From contig JAOPXN010000130.1 of NCBI GenBank assembly GCA_025965155.1, positions 1 to 64,000 of the forward strand: a DNA stretch of 64,000 nucleotides. The letters are read 5' to 3'. The DNA comes from Propionibacteriaceae bacterium. Lineage in GTDB: Bacteria; Actinomycetota; Actinomycetes; Propionibacteriales; Propionibacteriaceae. The notes under the pieces are model-generated. The model saw only the letters and a list, made by a program, of their open reading frames with translations. It did not search any database and was not told where the DNA came from. A program made the position numbers and the translations under genes. Position 1 is the first letter of the stretch. Each line of letters opens with the position of its first letter. This document shows, piece by piece, positions 52,699 through 61,499 of the stretch.

Positions 52699-53085
52699 AT
52701 GAATCTTGAGAAGGTTGTCTTCGGCTTCTTCGTGCTGCTCGCGGCGACGCTTAACTTCGGCTTCTTCATCGGCGACATCGCTAATCCCGATGTGCACAAC
52801 ATCTATGAGCTGTTTGCGGCGCTCGCTGTCAGCCTGATCGCCACCGTACTGAAGTTCGGTGATCGAACCCAGATCGGCGCCGTGCACCTTGCCACCAGCC
52901 TGGTAGCCGACCTGCAGCTGGTCGCGGCCAGCGTCGTCTGGGTCTGGGCCGAAGAAATTTCCGCGTACGGCATGAGCGCGGCCTCCACGGCAAGCGTGGT
53001 CTCCCTGTCCGGCGGAGCGCTACTGGCAAACCTGGTCTCCGTCGTGCTGCTGGTGATCGAGACCGTCACCTTCCACCGCGGATGA
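52699..53085 (+). CDS. DUF6394-type membrane protein
   Basis: A 128-residue protein with four hydrophobic helices (e.g. VVFGFFVLLAATLNFGFFIG and LSGGALLANLVSVVLLVIET). The segment NPDVHNIYELFAALAVSLIA is characteristic of a small family found next to RCK-type K+ channels, here 13 bases downstream. It is probably a partner or regulator of that channel. GGAAGGAGGGGC precedes ATG. Confidence 0.8.
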   Translation: MNLEKVVFGFFVLLAATLNFGFFIGDIANPDVHNIYELFAALAVSLIATVLKFGDRTQIGAVHLATSLVADLQLVAASVVWVWAEEISAYGMSAASTASVVSLSGGALLANLVSVVLLVIETVTFHRG

Positions 53086-53098
53086 AACTCGTGCACCG

Positions 53099-54937
53099 GT
53101 GAGCAACCCGCTGCTGATCTTCTGGGCTCAGCTGTTCAGCCCTCGCAAGCCTCCGAGCAAGGTTCCGCCCCACGCGCAGATAGAGTCGTCCAGCCAGGCA
53201 TCCTCGACCATCTTCCTAGTCATGCGGCGAATGCGGGCGCCGCTGATCACTCTCATCGTCATCTTCTCCATCAGCGTCGTCGGCCTCACGTTGATCACCG
53301 GTGTCGGCCCCGATGGGCAGCCGGCGCCCATCAGTCTCTTCGAGTCGTTCTACTTCATGAGCTACACGGCGACCACGATCGGGTTCGGCGAGCTGCCGTG
53401 GCCCTTCACACCCGCGCAGCGGCTCTGGGTCACCTTTGCGATCTACCTCTCGGTGATCGGCTGGGCGTATGCGATCGGCTCTTTGTTGACGCTGCTTCAG
53501 GACCGGTCGTTCCGGCAGGCGTTGGCGCTGCGGCGGTTCACTCGCAAGGTGGCGCGGCTCCGTGAGCCGTTTCTGCTGGTGGTCGGCTACGGGCGCGCGG
53601 GGGAGGTGCTGGCCAAGGCCTTCGACGCGCTCGGACAGCAGCTCGTGGTGATCGACGAGTCCTCCGACCGGGTCGACGCCCTGGATCTGGGGTCCTATCA
53701 CGCGGATATCCCCGGCCTGGTGGCCGACGCCGCCAATCCTCACCACCTGAGCGCGGCCGGCTTGGACCATCCCTTCTGCGCCGGCGTGCTGGCTCTCACC
53801 AACGACGACGAGACTAACCTCGCTGTCACGATGACGGCGGCGCTGCTGCGTCCTGACCTGCCGGTCGTGGCACGGACCGTTTCGGCCCCGATTGCGGACC
53901 GGATGCACGCCTTCGGGACGCCGACGGTGGTCAATCCGTTCGATCGATTCGGCGAGCATCTGCGGCTGGCGCTGAATGCGCCGGCCTCCTACCAGCTGCT
54001 CACCTGGCTCGAGGCCGGGCCGGGCGCGGAACTGCCCGGGCGCGGCAGTCCGCCCACCGACGGCCGATGGGTGATCTGCGGATACGGTCGCTTCGGTCGG
54101 GAGGTCACCGCTGACCTGCGGGCAGCGAACCTTGAGGTCACCATCATCGAACCGGTCGAGCGGGGCGAGCCGGAGCCGGGAGTGATTGTCGGGGACGCCT
54201 CCGAACCGGACGTGCTGGCCCGGGCCGACCTCGCCAGCGCCGTCGGCCTCGTGGCCGGCACCGACAACGACACGACCAACCTCTCGATGCTTGCCGCCGC
54301 ACGCCGTCTGAACCCTCAACTGTTTCTCGCCGCGCGACAGAACCGGCCGGCCAGCGCAGCCCTTTTCGACGCCATGCAAGTGGACGCCCTCCTGGTGCCG
54401 ACCGAGGTAGTTGCGCACGAGGTCTACGCCCAGATCAGCACGCCGATGCTGTGGCGTTTCATCCAGGAGATGCCGGCGCGAGGCGACCAGTGGGCGGCCG
54501 ATCTCATCCAGCGGCTGCGGCACAACTGCGGTCGCGAGCTTCCCGCCCTCTGGAAGATCAAGCTGGACCCCGAGCAGGCGCCGGCTCTGGGCGGCTGGCT
54601 CGGGGATGGCAGGGTCACCCTGGGTGACCTGCTGCGAAGCCCCGAGGATCGGGAGCGGCGACTCCGGGTCGTGCCGCTGCTGCTGCTCCGCGACGGCAAC
54701 GCCGTCCTCACACCCGACGGCGAGACAGTGCTTGCCCGGGACGATGAGCTGTTGTTCGCCGGGCAGGGCTCGGAGAGGCGAGAGCTCGAAAGCACCCTGG
54801 TGGTCGACTCAACCGCAGCCTATGTGCTGTTCGACCAGCACACTCCTTCCAGCTGGGTGTGGCGCAAGTTGTCCCGGAAGAGACTCACGCGGAGCACGCT
54901 GGACGACCGCGAAGGCAGGACCACCCACCATGGCTAG
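53099..54937 (+). CDS. Potassium channel with two RCK (TrkA-N) domains
   Basis: A 612-residue protein. The N-terminal ~150 residues form two membrane helices around a pore loop with selectivity filter TATTIGFGELP. Two Rossmann-type RCK domains follow: LLVVGYGRAGEVLAKAFDAL (about residue 160) and VICGYGRFGREVTADLRAAN (about 325). A C-terminal ~100-residue segment resembles TrkA-C (LTPDGETVLARDDELLF). It should conduct K+ under nucleotide or ligand control. GTG 53099 starts it. It is coupled to the DUF6394 gene. Confidence 0.93.
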   Translation: MSNPLLIFWAQLFSPRKPPSKVPPHAQIESSSQASSTIFLVMRRMRAPLITLIVIFSISVVGLTLITGVGPDGQPAPISLFESFYFMSYTATTIGFGELPWPFTPAQRLWVTFAIYLSVIGWAYAIGSLLTLLQDRSFRQALALRRFTRKVARLREPFLLVVGYGRAGEVLAKAFDALGQQLVVIDESSDRVDALDLGSYHADIPGLVADAANPHHLSAAGLDHPFCAGVLALTNDDETNLAVTMTAALLRPDLPVVARTVSAPIADRMHAFGTPTVVNPFDRFGEHLRLALNAPASYQLLTWLEAGPGAELPGRGSPPTDGRWVICGYGRFGREVTADLRAANLEVTIIEPVERGEPEPGVIVGDASEPDVLARADLASAVGLVAGTDNDTTNLSMLAAARRLNPQLFLAARQNRPASAALFDAMQVDALLVPTEVVAHEVYAQISTPMLWRFIQEMPARGDQWAADLIQRLRHNCGRELPALWKIKLDPEQAPALGGWLGDGRVTLGDLLRSPEDRERRLRVVPLLLLRDGNAVLTPDGETVLARDDELLFAGQGSERRELESTLVVDSTAAYVLFDQHTPSSWVWRKLSRKRLTRSTLDDREGRTTHHG

Positions 54938-55006
54938 CTGCTGGTGGCGAAGTCCACCAACGGAGCCGTCGGAAGTCCCGAGCGGCCGATGATCCGCCGA
55001 GCTGTC

Positions 55007-55537
55007 CTACCTCGTGTTGCGCAGGGTGAGTTGTCGGCGGTGATAGTCGTAATGCTGGGTTGCGTAGTGGTAGACGTCTTTGACGGTCATGAAGTCGTTG
55101 AAGTACGGGTCCCAACCAACGGGGAAGTGCATGCCTCGATTCAGGCCGTCGTCGGTCTCATTCGCGAGCGACGATTGAAGGTGCTGGGTTACGCGGTCCA
55201 TGAGCCGCTCCATGCCCGCGTAGCCAAGGACCCGCGCACCGCCCAGGGAGCCCAGGTAGTTGATGAAGTGGAACGGCCGGGTGGCCGCGTTGAGGCCCGC
55301 AGCGAAGTGACGTGAGACAGCCCCAGGCAGCCGGGCGAAAAAGCGGACCAGGACCATCAGGTTGCGAACGAGTAGGTAGCCGAAGAGCATGTGGAACAGC
55401 AACTGCTCGTTCGTCCATCTGGTGCCGTTCGTCGGCCTGCGTAGATCGGCGACGCTGGCGCCGTCGACAGTTCGGTGGAAGTCCAGCCTCGTCCGAGTTA
55501 TCTCCTCGGTGATGTCCCCACGGGTCGCTGGGCTCAT
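55007..55537 (-). CDS. DinB-superfamily protein
   Basis: A 176-residue four-helix-bundle protein. RRPTNGTRWTNEQLLFHMLF near residue 35 supplies the first His, and VYHYATQHYDYHRRQL near the end supplies the others, matching the three-His metal site of DinB/YfiT-like enzymes. Actinobacterial relatives include mycothiol-dependent transferases, but not all are. Its ATG overlaps the arsenic regulator stop (ATGA), so it shares the operon with the ArsR fusion. Confidence 0.85.
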   Translation of the reverse strand: MSPATRGDITEEITRTRLDFHRTVDGASVADLRRPTNGTRWTNEQLLFHMLFGYLLVRNLMVLVRFFARLPGAVSRHFAAGLNAATRPFHFINYLGSLGGARVLGYAGMERLMDRVTQHLQSSLANETDDGLNRGMHFPVGWDPYFNDFMTVKDVYHYATQHYDYHRRQLTLRNTR

Positions 55538-56235
55538 GATGCCTTTCGCAGGCCGGCTTCGAGGGCGGAGAGGTCGTGGACGCGCTGGTTGAGAGCGACG
55601 TAGGCGTCTTCGAAGGCTTCGTCGGTGTCAGAACCCGCTGGGTCGGGGACCGACCAGTGGAGTCGTTGCAACCCCTGCGGGAGTTCCTCGTGGGCGTTGT
55701 CGCAGACAGCCACGATCAGCTCATCGCCGCGGCGGACGCTCTCGATATCGGCTGGGACAGCGGACTCCAGGTCCATGCCGTGCCGGCGCGCCACTTGGAC
55801 TGCTCGCGGATGCACCTGGGCGGCCGGGTGGGTTCCGGCCGAGGCTGCCGGAATGGGGCTGACGCTGTTCCAGCTGGCCGCAGCGAGCTGGGATCGAGCG
55901 GAGTTGGCAGTGCAGACGAACAGAACGCGGTCGACTGTGGCGGGGAGGCCGACGAGTGCCGTGACTGTCCGGGCGACTGCGCGAATCGTCAGGTCGTCAC
56001 GGCGCAGCTGGATGTAGCTCCGGCGACGGTCGCCCTCCGACCGGGTCCGGCGGATGACGCCCGCCTCCTCGAGCACGCGCAGGTGGTGGGCGAGGAGATT
56101 TGTGCCCAGCCCCAGCGACCGGGCGAGCTCGCCCGGAGACTGGTCTCCCGCTATGAGCCTGTCGACCAGAGCCAGCCGGAGAGGCTCCCCGAGGGCAGCG
56201 AACAAGGCGGCCCGGCGTTCCAGCTGCTCAGACAA
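55534..56235 (-). CDS. ArsR repressor fused to LMW phosphatase/arsenate reductase
   Basis: A 233-residue fusion. Residues 1-~95 form an ArsR-type winged helix (LGEPLRLALVDRLIAGDQSP, LLAHHLRVLEEAGVI). Residues ~100-233 are a low-molecular-weight phosphatase/arsenate reductase fold with P-loop VLFVCTANSARSQLAAA and a general acid in VPDPAGSD. It probably represses the divergent arsenic genes through a palindrome at 56257-56270 while possibly reducing arsenate. The ArsR part lacks an obvious CxC sensor motif. Operon with the DinB gene. Confidence 0.93.
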   Translation of the reverse strand: MSEQLERRAALFAALGEPLRLALVDRLIAGDQSPGELARSLGLGTNLLAHHLRVLEEAGVIRRTRSEGDRRRSYIQLRRDDLTIRAVARTVTALVGLPATVDRVLFVCTANSARSQLAAASWNSVSPIPAASAGTHPAAQVHPRAVQVARRHGMDLESAVPADIESVRRGDELIVAVCDNAHEELPQGLQRLHWSVPDPAGSDTDEAFEDAYVALNQRVHDLSALEAGLRKAS

Positions 56236-56256
56236 TTTGCCTCCATCAGTATTGAG

Positions 56257-56270
56257 TCAAGTATGCTTGA
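56257..56270. promoter_or_regulatory. Candidate ArsR operator
   Basis: TCAAG-TATG-CTTGA, a perfect 5-bp inverted repeat with 4-bp spacer, lies in the 38-base gap between the divergent ArsR fusion and the MIP channel gene, four bases before the latter's ATG. Its position and symmetry fit autoregulation by the ArsR domain. Confidence 0.65.
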
Positions 56271-56273
56271 TAT

Positions 56274-57032
56274 ATGTCTACGGTCAAGCCCGAGCGCGCC
56301 GCGCTCGCTCGACGCCTGCTGGCGGAGTTCCTCGGCACCGCCCTGTTGGTCGCCGTCGTGGTCGGCTCGGGCATCGCGGCGGAACAGCTGTCCCCGTCTG
56401 ATGTAGGCCTGCAACTGTTGGAGAACAGCACCGCCACAGTGCTCGGTCTGGGGGTTCTGATCTTGATCTTCGGCCCGGTATCCGGGGCGCACTTCAACCC
56501 GCTGGTCTCGGCCGCAGACTGGCTGCTTGGCCGGCGTCTCGGAACGGGCCTGCCAGGCCGTGACGTTCTTGTCTACGCTGCCGCGCAGATCCTCGGCGGG
56601 ATCGCTGGTGCGGTCCTGGCTAATGTCATGTTCGATCTTCCGGCCGGCCAGATCGCCGATAAGGACCGAGTCAGTGTCGGGCACGGAGTCGGGGAGGTGG
56701 TCGCCACGGCCGGACTACTGCTGCTGATCTTCGCACTGGCACGCACCGGACGAGCCGCCCTGTCGGCAGCGTCGGTCGGCGCCTATATCGGAGCGGCCTA
56801 CTGGTTCACCAGCTCGACGTCGTTCGCGAACCCGGCGGTCACGATCGGCCGTACCTTCTCCGACACCTTCGCAGGCATCGCACCATCCTCGGTCCCGCTG
56901 TTCATCGGCGCCCAGATTCTTGGCGCCGGCGTAGCACTAGGCGTCCTGCACGTCCTGTTCCCCGACGCGGCCGCCACGGCCGACCGCGCCGTCGTTCCGC
57001 ACAACTCCACTCCCACAGCGAAAGAGGCTTGA
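56274..57032 (+). CDS. MIP/aquaporin family channel (AqpS-like)
   Basis: A 252-residue channel with six helices and two half-helix motifs: SGAHFNPLVS (NPL in place of NPA) and SFANPAVT. In other bacteria MIP channels inside ars operons conduct trivalent arsenic. Here it stands where an arsenite efflux pump would usually be, followed by arsenate reductase three bases downstream. It therefore probably lets arsenite leave down its gradient. The NPL variant may widen or alter selectivity. Confidence 0.9.
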   Translation: MSTVKPERAALARRLLAEFLGTALLVAVVVGSGIAAEQLSPSDVGLQLLENSTATVLGLGVLILIFGPVSGAHFNPLVSAADWLLGRRLGTGLPGRDVLVYAAAQILGGIAGAVLANVMFDLPAGQIADKDRVSVGHGVGEVVATAGLLLLIFALARTGRAALSAASVGAYIGAAYWFTSSTSFANPAVTIGRTFSDTFAGIAPSSVPLFIGAQILGAGVALGVLHVLFPDAAATADRAVVPHNSTPTAKEA

Positions 57033-57034
57033 TC

Positions 57035-57457
57035 ATGCCGAAACCGAGCGTGCTCTTCGTCTGCGTGCACAACGCCGGACGGTCGCAGATGGCAGCGGCA
57101 TTCCTCAACCGGCTGTCCGACGGTGCGATCGAGGTCGGCTCCGCCGGGTCCGAGCCCGCCGAACGGGTCAACCCGGCTGCTGTCGAGGCGATGGCGGAGG
57201 TCGGCATCGACATCCCCGCGGAGAAGCCAAAGATTCTGACCGACCAGGCGGTACGCGAGTCCGATGTCGTCATCACGATGGGCTGCGGCGACACCTGCCC
57301 GTTCTACCCCGGCAAGCGGTACGAGGACTGGGTCCTGGAAGACCCGGCCGGGAAGGGCGTCGACGCAGTCCGACCCATCAGGGACGAGATACGACGCCGC
57401 GTCGAGACGCTGATCGGCGAACTGACCGCCACTAGCCCGGAGAGCCAGAAGTCATGA
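57035..57457 (+). CDS. arsC: Arsenate reductase, LMW-PTP fold
   Basis: A 140-residue enzyme of the mycothiol-/thioredoxin-coupled ArsC type. The P-loop VLFVCVHNAGRSQMAAAFL supplies the nucleophile Cys. VVITMGCGDTCPFYPGKRYE contains two further Cys (separated CGDTC) used in the disulfide cascade, and DPAGKGVDAVRPIRDEI holds the general acid Asp. It reduces arsenate to arsenite for exit by the neighbouring channel. Its stop overlaps the next ATG. Confidence 0.95.
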   Translation: MPKPSVLFVCVHNAGRSQMAAAFLNRLSDGAIEVGSAGSEPAERVNPAAVEAMAEVGIDIPAEKPKILTDQAVRESDVVITMGCGDTCPFYPGKRYEDWVLEDPAGKGVDAVRPIRDEIRRRVETLIGELTATSPESQKS

Positions 57458-57645
57458 CTCAGGTCGCGACAGTGCTGTTCGTCTGCGAGCACAACGCCGG
57501 CCGGTCGCAACTGGCCGCGGGCCTGGCTGCCCACCGTGCGACGGCACAGTGAACGTGCTCTCGGCCGGCACGGCGCCCGACGACCAGGTGAGCGACGCGA
57601 TGCTCGCCTCCCTTCAGAATCAAGGAGATTGCGTGTCCCGTTCTC
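57454..57645 (+). pseudogene. Broken second arsenate reductase
   Basis: ATG 57454 overlaps the preceding stop and opens VLFVCEHNAGRSQLAAGLAA, a clear LMW-PTP P-loop. The frame is cut by TGA 57550-57552 after 32 codons. The continuation appears in the next frame: GTG AACGTG... giving NVLSAGTAPDDQVSDAMLAS, then similarity fades. A frameshift near 57540 and loss of the C-terminal half make it inactive. Confidence 0.8.
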
Positions 57646-57973
57646 CTCGTCGCCGCCTCATCATGATTCTGCTCAGCGCCGCTTTGGGATGGGCTTGCCT
57701 GTTGAGCCTGCCGCCAACGCCAACTGCTGCGCTCCGACCATGGCGGGAGAACTTCGTTCGCTGAGGTGCGACACCGCACCGGTTCGGCCACCTGAGTGGG
57801 ACGTCACCGTGGAAGATGCAGTCCCTTCGGGTCGGGAGTGGCCCTTGGTGTCTTGCTGTTCGAGCAGCGGTTGGATGCGCTCTGGGCGGTGCTCAGATCA
57901 AGCACCGGCAATCACCGTCATGGTCACCGAGGACACCCCTGCCACCGAGTTCCCTGACGGAGAAGTGCAGCTC

Positions 57974-58627
57974 ATGCGGCGCACGACTACAGCGCCTAAG
58001 GTTTCGCGTGTGACCACCGACGGATCGGATGTCCTTCGCCTGCGACGGATTGTGCTGATCGTCGCCCTGATCAACTTCGTCTACTTCTTCGTCGAGTTCA
58101 CCGTCGCATTGGCTGCCGGATCGGTGTCGCTGCTGGCGGACAGTGTCGACTTCCTTGAAGACACCTCCGTCAACCTGTTGGTCTTCATCGCTCTCGGTTG
58201 GCCGCTGGCCGGGCGCGCCCTGCTCGGTAAGGCCATGGCGCTGGTCATCTTGGTGCCCGCGTCCTTGGCCGGATGGCAGGCGATCCAGCGCTTCGACGAC
58301 CCGCAAGCTCCTAATGTCGTACCCCTAGTCCTGGTCTCCCTCGGCGCCATCGCCGTAAACGGAACCGCCGCAGCGTTGCTGGTCCGGGTCCGTCAGCACG
58401 GCGGATCGCTCAGCCGGGCAGCCTTCCTGTCGGCCCGCAACGACGTGCTCGTCAATCTCTCGATTATCGCCATGGGCGGCGTCACCCACTGGACCGACTC
58501 GGGCTGGCCAGACCTGGTACTCGGTTGCTTCATCATCGCCCTGGCACTGCATGCAGCGTGGGAGGTTTGGGAGGTCAGCGAAGAGGAACGCCTCGCCGCC
58601 AAAGCCCTCGAAGGCGAAGTTGGCTGA
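57974..58627 (+). CDS. Cation-diffusion-facilitator-like transporter
   Basis: A 217-residue membrane protein with six hydrophobic segments typical of CDF transporters (IVLIVALINFVYFFVEFTVA at the start). In place of the usual HxxxD pairs, the metal positions read SVDFLEDTS and SARNDVLVN, so the first His of each is missing. Zinc specificity is therefore doubtful. No C-terminal cytoplasmic domain is seen. ATG 57974 with GGAGAAG upstream is preferred; the frame is open upstream to the pseudogene. It lies after the arsenic genes and may be part of the resistance locus. Confidence 0.85.
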   Translation: MRRTTTAPKVSRVTTDGSDVLRLRRIVLIVALINFVYFFVEFTVALAAGSVSLLADSVDFLEDTSVNLLVFIALGWPLAGRALLGKAMALVILVPASLAGWQAIQRFDDPQAPNVVPLVLVSLGAIAVNGTAAALLVRVRQHGGSLSRAAFLSARNDVLVNLSIIAMGGVTHWTDSGWPDLVLGCFIIALALHAAWEVWEVSEEERLAAKALEGEVG

Positions 58628-58727
58628 TCACACAGCGCGGGCGATCGCCGACCCTCGCGACGCGGGAGGAAGGCCCCGGTGCATCTGGTCTGTCCGGTCA
58701 GTGTTGGAGTCACTGTCACCCGAAGTG

Positions 58728-59414
58728 TCAACCGTGGACCCTGCTCTCATTGCGAGGTAGATCTTCTCGGTCGTTGACGTTTGCAGCGACGAAAGCAGCG
58801 ACGTCAGCCAGTTTGGCCACTGAGTCGGTGTGTCCCATCTCGTACGTTCGCGCTGTCAGCGTGCTGTGCTGCAGAAGCCACTTCATAGTGCGCTCAACGT
58901 AGTCCTGCGGGATGACCGTGTCGTACCTGCCTCGTCCCCAGAACACCGGTGGCCTCGTACGCCGCAGTTCGGAGTCGCCTTCCTCTGTGCCAGGCAGGGA
59001 GTATCCCGACAGGTTGATCGCGTAGGCGAAACGGGACGGAGCAGTACGAAGCAGCTGGAACGCAATACAGGCACCTTGAGATGCGCCGAGGAGGCCGACC
59101 GAGCCAAAGGTTGGCAGGCGGTCCAGCCAGGCGAGGACTGATCGGGCAGCCTCGTTGCCGACAGCCGTCACTGCACTATCGGTGGCGGCGCTCCGTCTGG
59201 TCTCAGGTGATACCCATGAGTAGCCGCTGCCCTCGGATATCGGGCCGCGGACGGAAGCAACAGTCAGGTTGCGTGGAAGGAGTGGCACGAGGCGCGAGAA
59301 CAGGTCGCGCTCGCTGGATGTGGCACCATGCAGCAGCACGAGAAGATTGCCACCGTATCTAGCGGTCTCGTGCGCGGACCACAGAACCGCTTCGGGGTCG
59401 ATCGCCTCAGCCAC
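58728..59414 (-). CDS. Alpha/beta hydrolase (carboxylesterase-like)
   Basis: A 228-residue serine hydrolase of the phospholipase/carboxylesterase (PF02230-type) group. LLVLLHGATSSERDLFSRL carries the oxyanion HG, GLLGASQGACIAFQLLR the nucleophile Ser, RYDTVIPQDY the Asp, and YEMGHTDS the His. Start GTG 59414 follows AGAAGG. No signal peptide. Substrate unknown. Confidence 0.88.
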   Translation of the reverse strand: MAEAIDPEAVLWSAHETARYGGNLLVLLHGATSSERDLFSRLVPLLPRNLTVASVRGPISEGSGYSWVSPETRRSAATDSAVTAVGNEAARSVLAWLDRLPTFGSVGLLGASQGACIAFQLLRTAPSRFAYAINLSGYSLPGTEEGDSELRRTRPPVFWGRGRYDTVIPQDYVERTMKWLLQHSTLTARTYEMGHTDSVAKLADVAAFVAANVNDREDLPRNESRVHG

Positions 59415-60566
59415 AAAAATGCCTTCTTGAGCCGAGCATCTGCAACGTCGACGTGCTGCGTCTCGTTGTGCTCCTGGGTTGTCTACCCCTGCCATCGGCA
59501 CCTTCTGATCCGTAGTTCGCGACTATCCGTCCAACCTCGTCCATGGTGACTGTCGTTGAGCACGGTGTGCGGGAGGTAGTGGTCGCTAACGTTCCCCTGC
59601 GTGCGGACGTGTGCGACCCGTCTGGCTCCCAGAATGGCTCCCCGCAGCTGAGTGCTGCCGTATCCGCTCTGGCTCGGCACTCGCGACGTCCATCGAATGG
59701 CAACCCATCGACGCCGTCCCGCGCCGTTTCCGACGAACAGGCCGACATGAAGCCGCGGAGCTGCGGATGGAGCGTGATGTCCTCCTTGCATGAGTATTGG
59801 GCTTGCGGGCGCACTGCGGGCCACGCTTCTAGCATCGCCTCCATCGACCTCTACCGCGCGGTTCTCGACGAGGGTGTGCGCACCGTAGATGATCGCCGTG
59901 CGTGGAGCTGCCTCGCCTACCAACAGATATTGACCCGCTGAGGACCCCAGTGACCTTGCTTTGCGGCCACGAGCCTCGAACTGTTTCCGGCGGCCCCTTC
60001 GATCGGCAGCGCCAAGCCCCTACCTGTGGCCCCTCGTTCTGGGCGCTCTGGACATCCGTGATGACCCGCGCCGGCCAACTTACGCGGGCTCGCCACTGAA
60101 CGCCTGGTGGCAGGTCGCCACGCCGGGCGGGCTGACGGGAGGCTTTCCCTTGGAGGTCGCTCGCCACGCAGTCGCCCGCCCCACCAATTGCGATGGCCCT
60201 ACTGGCAGTCGCGATGACTCAGCGGCAAGCCCAGCAGTGCGTGACAGCACCGTGACGACGGTGGGGGCCCAGACCCAATCATTGCAGGCCGAAGCGGTTG
60301 GCTTGGGGCGAATCCAAGTTGTTGGGGTCTCCGCGGCGCGTGGGCGCACCTGCGGGGAGCGACCGCTTGCGAGTCGGTTAGGTGCCAGTAGGGTGCGGTG
60401 TCCCGCGACCTCGATTGCAGGACTGTCCGAGTCCAATCCGACTGCAACGGCGATGCCCTCAGCAACAACCGAAGGTCGCGTCAACCGGCCTCAGTGTATT
60501 TCCGCCAACTGAATGGCCTCAGTCATCGTGTGGCATACCACTGAGGTCCCTAGTGAGGAAGGAAGT
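59415..60566. other. Long stretch without a recognisable gene
   Basis: About 1.15 kb. Open frames exist on both strands (for example minus-strand frames over 59483-59923 and 60080-60484), but they overlap each other, lack RBS and show no domain I recognise. This could be a decayed region or contain an unknown gene. The last 70 bases hold the leader and RBS of the lectin gene. Confidence 0.5.
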
Positions 60567-61076
60567 ATGATGCGAAATCACCACCGACCCGCTACTCTAC
60601 TGTTCGCTTTCGCGATAGCAACTGTCGCCAGTCTGGGGGTCGCGTCGCCGGCCCGAGCCGAGAACGCCATCGTCAAGCTTGTCAGCGCCCAGAACGGCAA
60701 GTGTCTCCAGCCGGTGAACGGTTCTCTCGAGATGGGGGCTGAAATCGTTCAGCAGCCTTGCAATGGCAGCGTCGCTCAGCAATGGACAGTCACACCGGTA
60801 TCCTCAACGAAGGTCCACCTCGTCAACAGGTCCAGCCGTCTCTGCATGGACGTCCGCGGAACGGCTATCAACGGAACGCCCATCCAGCAATGGACGTGCA
60901 ACTGGATCAGCAACGAGAACTGGAACTTCGGCATCGCCAACAACTTGTTGGTGTCGGCCGTTTCCAACACCTTCAGCCACTGCGCCGCTACACCGGGAGA
61001 TCAGAACGGCCTGGCAATGGAGCTGCGGTTCTGCAACGGCGACTCCTCGCAATTCTGGAGGCGTCCCAATGGATGA
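60567..61076 (+). CDS. Secreted ricin-type lectin
   Basis: A 169-residue protein with a signal peptide (LLFAFAIATVASLGVASPAR-A). A single ricin B-type beta-trefoil follows, with QxW signatures in VAQQWTVTP, PIQQWTCNW and DSSQFWRR, and Cys pairs (GKCLQP, EIVQQPCNG; SRLCMDV, QWTC; HCAAT, RFC). It should bind galactose- or other carbohydrate-containing polymers outside the cell. GAGGAAGGAAGT precedes the double ATG. No enzyme domain is attached. Confidence 0.9.
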   Translation: MMRNHHRPATLLFAFAIATVASLGVASPARAENAIVKLVSAQNGKCLQPVNGSLEMGAEIVQQPCNGSVAQQWTVTPVSSTKVHLVNRSSRLCMDVRGTAINGTPIQQWTCNWISNENWNFGIANNLLVSAVSNTFSHCAATPGDQNGLAMELRFCNGDSSQFWRRPNG

Positions 61077-61190
61077 GGCACAACCGTGACCGTGAGCAAT
61101 CCGTGAGCAACGAGCCGAATCCGCGAGCGGGTCTTGGAACCACAAAACCAGCGACACCCCGTTTCCCCAGTCCAAGCGTCATTTGAATCG

Positions 61191-61229
61191 TGGGCCCCGT
61201 GGGACTCGAAACCCACAACCGCGGATTAA
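61191..61229 (-). repeat. tRNA-Lys 3'-end fragment (att-like)
   Basis: On the minus strand, the bases correspond to the 3' part of a tRNA-Lys: the anticodon-loop region through GCTGGTTGTGGGTTCGAG-like T arm to the GGGCCCA acceptor end. Window differences are a few substitutions and single-base indels, and the CCA is missing. The similarity stops inside the anticodon arm, where tRNA-targeting integrases leave their attachment-site breakpoint. The tRNA's other half is not in this window. Confidence 0.6.
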
Positions 61230-61423
61230 ACGGGCTAGGCAACCGGTCCGTCAGCGGGCGCGGGCGCCTAGTTGCGTTGCTCGATGTGCAGCCGGTTCGG
61301 GATCCCACGGCTGTTCGTGACCGGCAGCCGGCAAATACTTGTGTTTCATTGCAGAATTTGTGCCTTATTAGGGTGACTCCGGCGTGCCACCCTGCTGCGA
61401 CAGCTGTTCTTCGCTGGACGGCA
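61230..61423. other. Intergenic region
   Basis: No gene is seen. It lies between the tRNA-Lys fragment and the terminator of the copper oxidase gene. Confidence 0.4.
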
Positions 61424-61457
61424 GGGGCCCGCCGCGCGGCTGGCGCGGGCGGGCCCC
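61424..61457 (-). terminator. GC-rich terminator of the copper oxidase gene
   Basis: GGGGCCCGCC (61424-61433) pairs with GGCGGGCCCC (61448-61457), continued by an inner GCGC/GCGC with one bulge. It sits 42 bases past the multicopper oxidase stop on the minus strand. Confidence 0.7.
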
Positions 61458-61499
61458 GGGTGTGTACGCCGGACAGATCTGCCGGCGTAATGTCGATCC

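Noticed and set aside
59483-60484. Minus-strand open frames as real genes
   Set aside because: No RBS, overlapping frames on both strands and no recognised motif; listed only as unassigned sequence.
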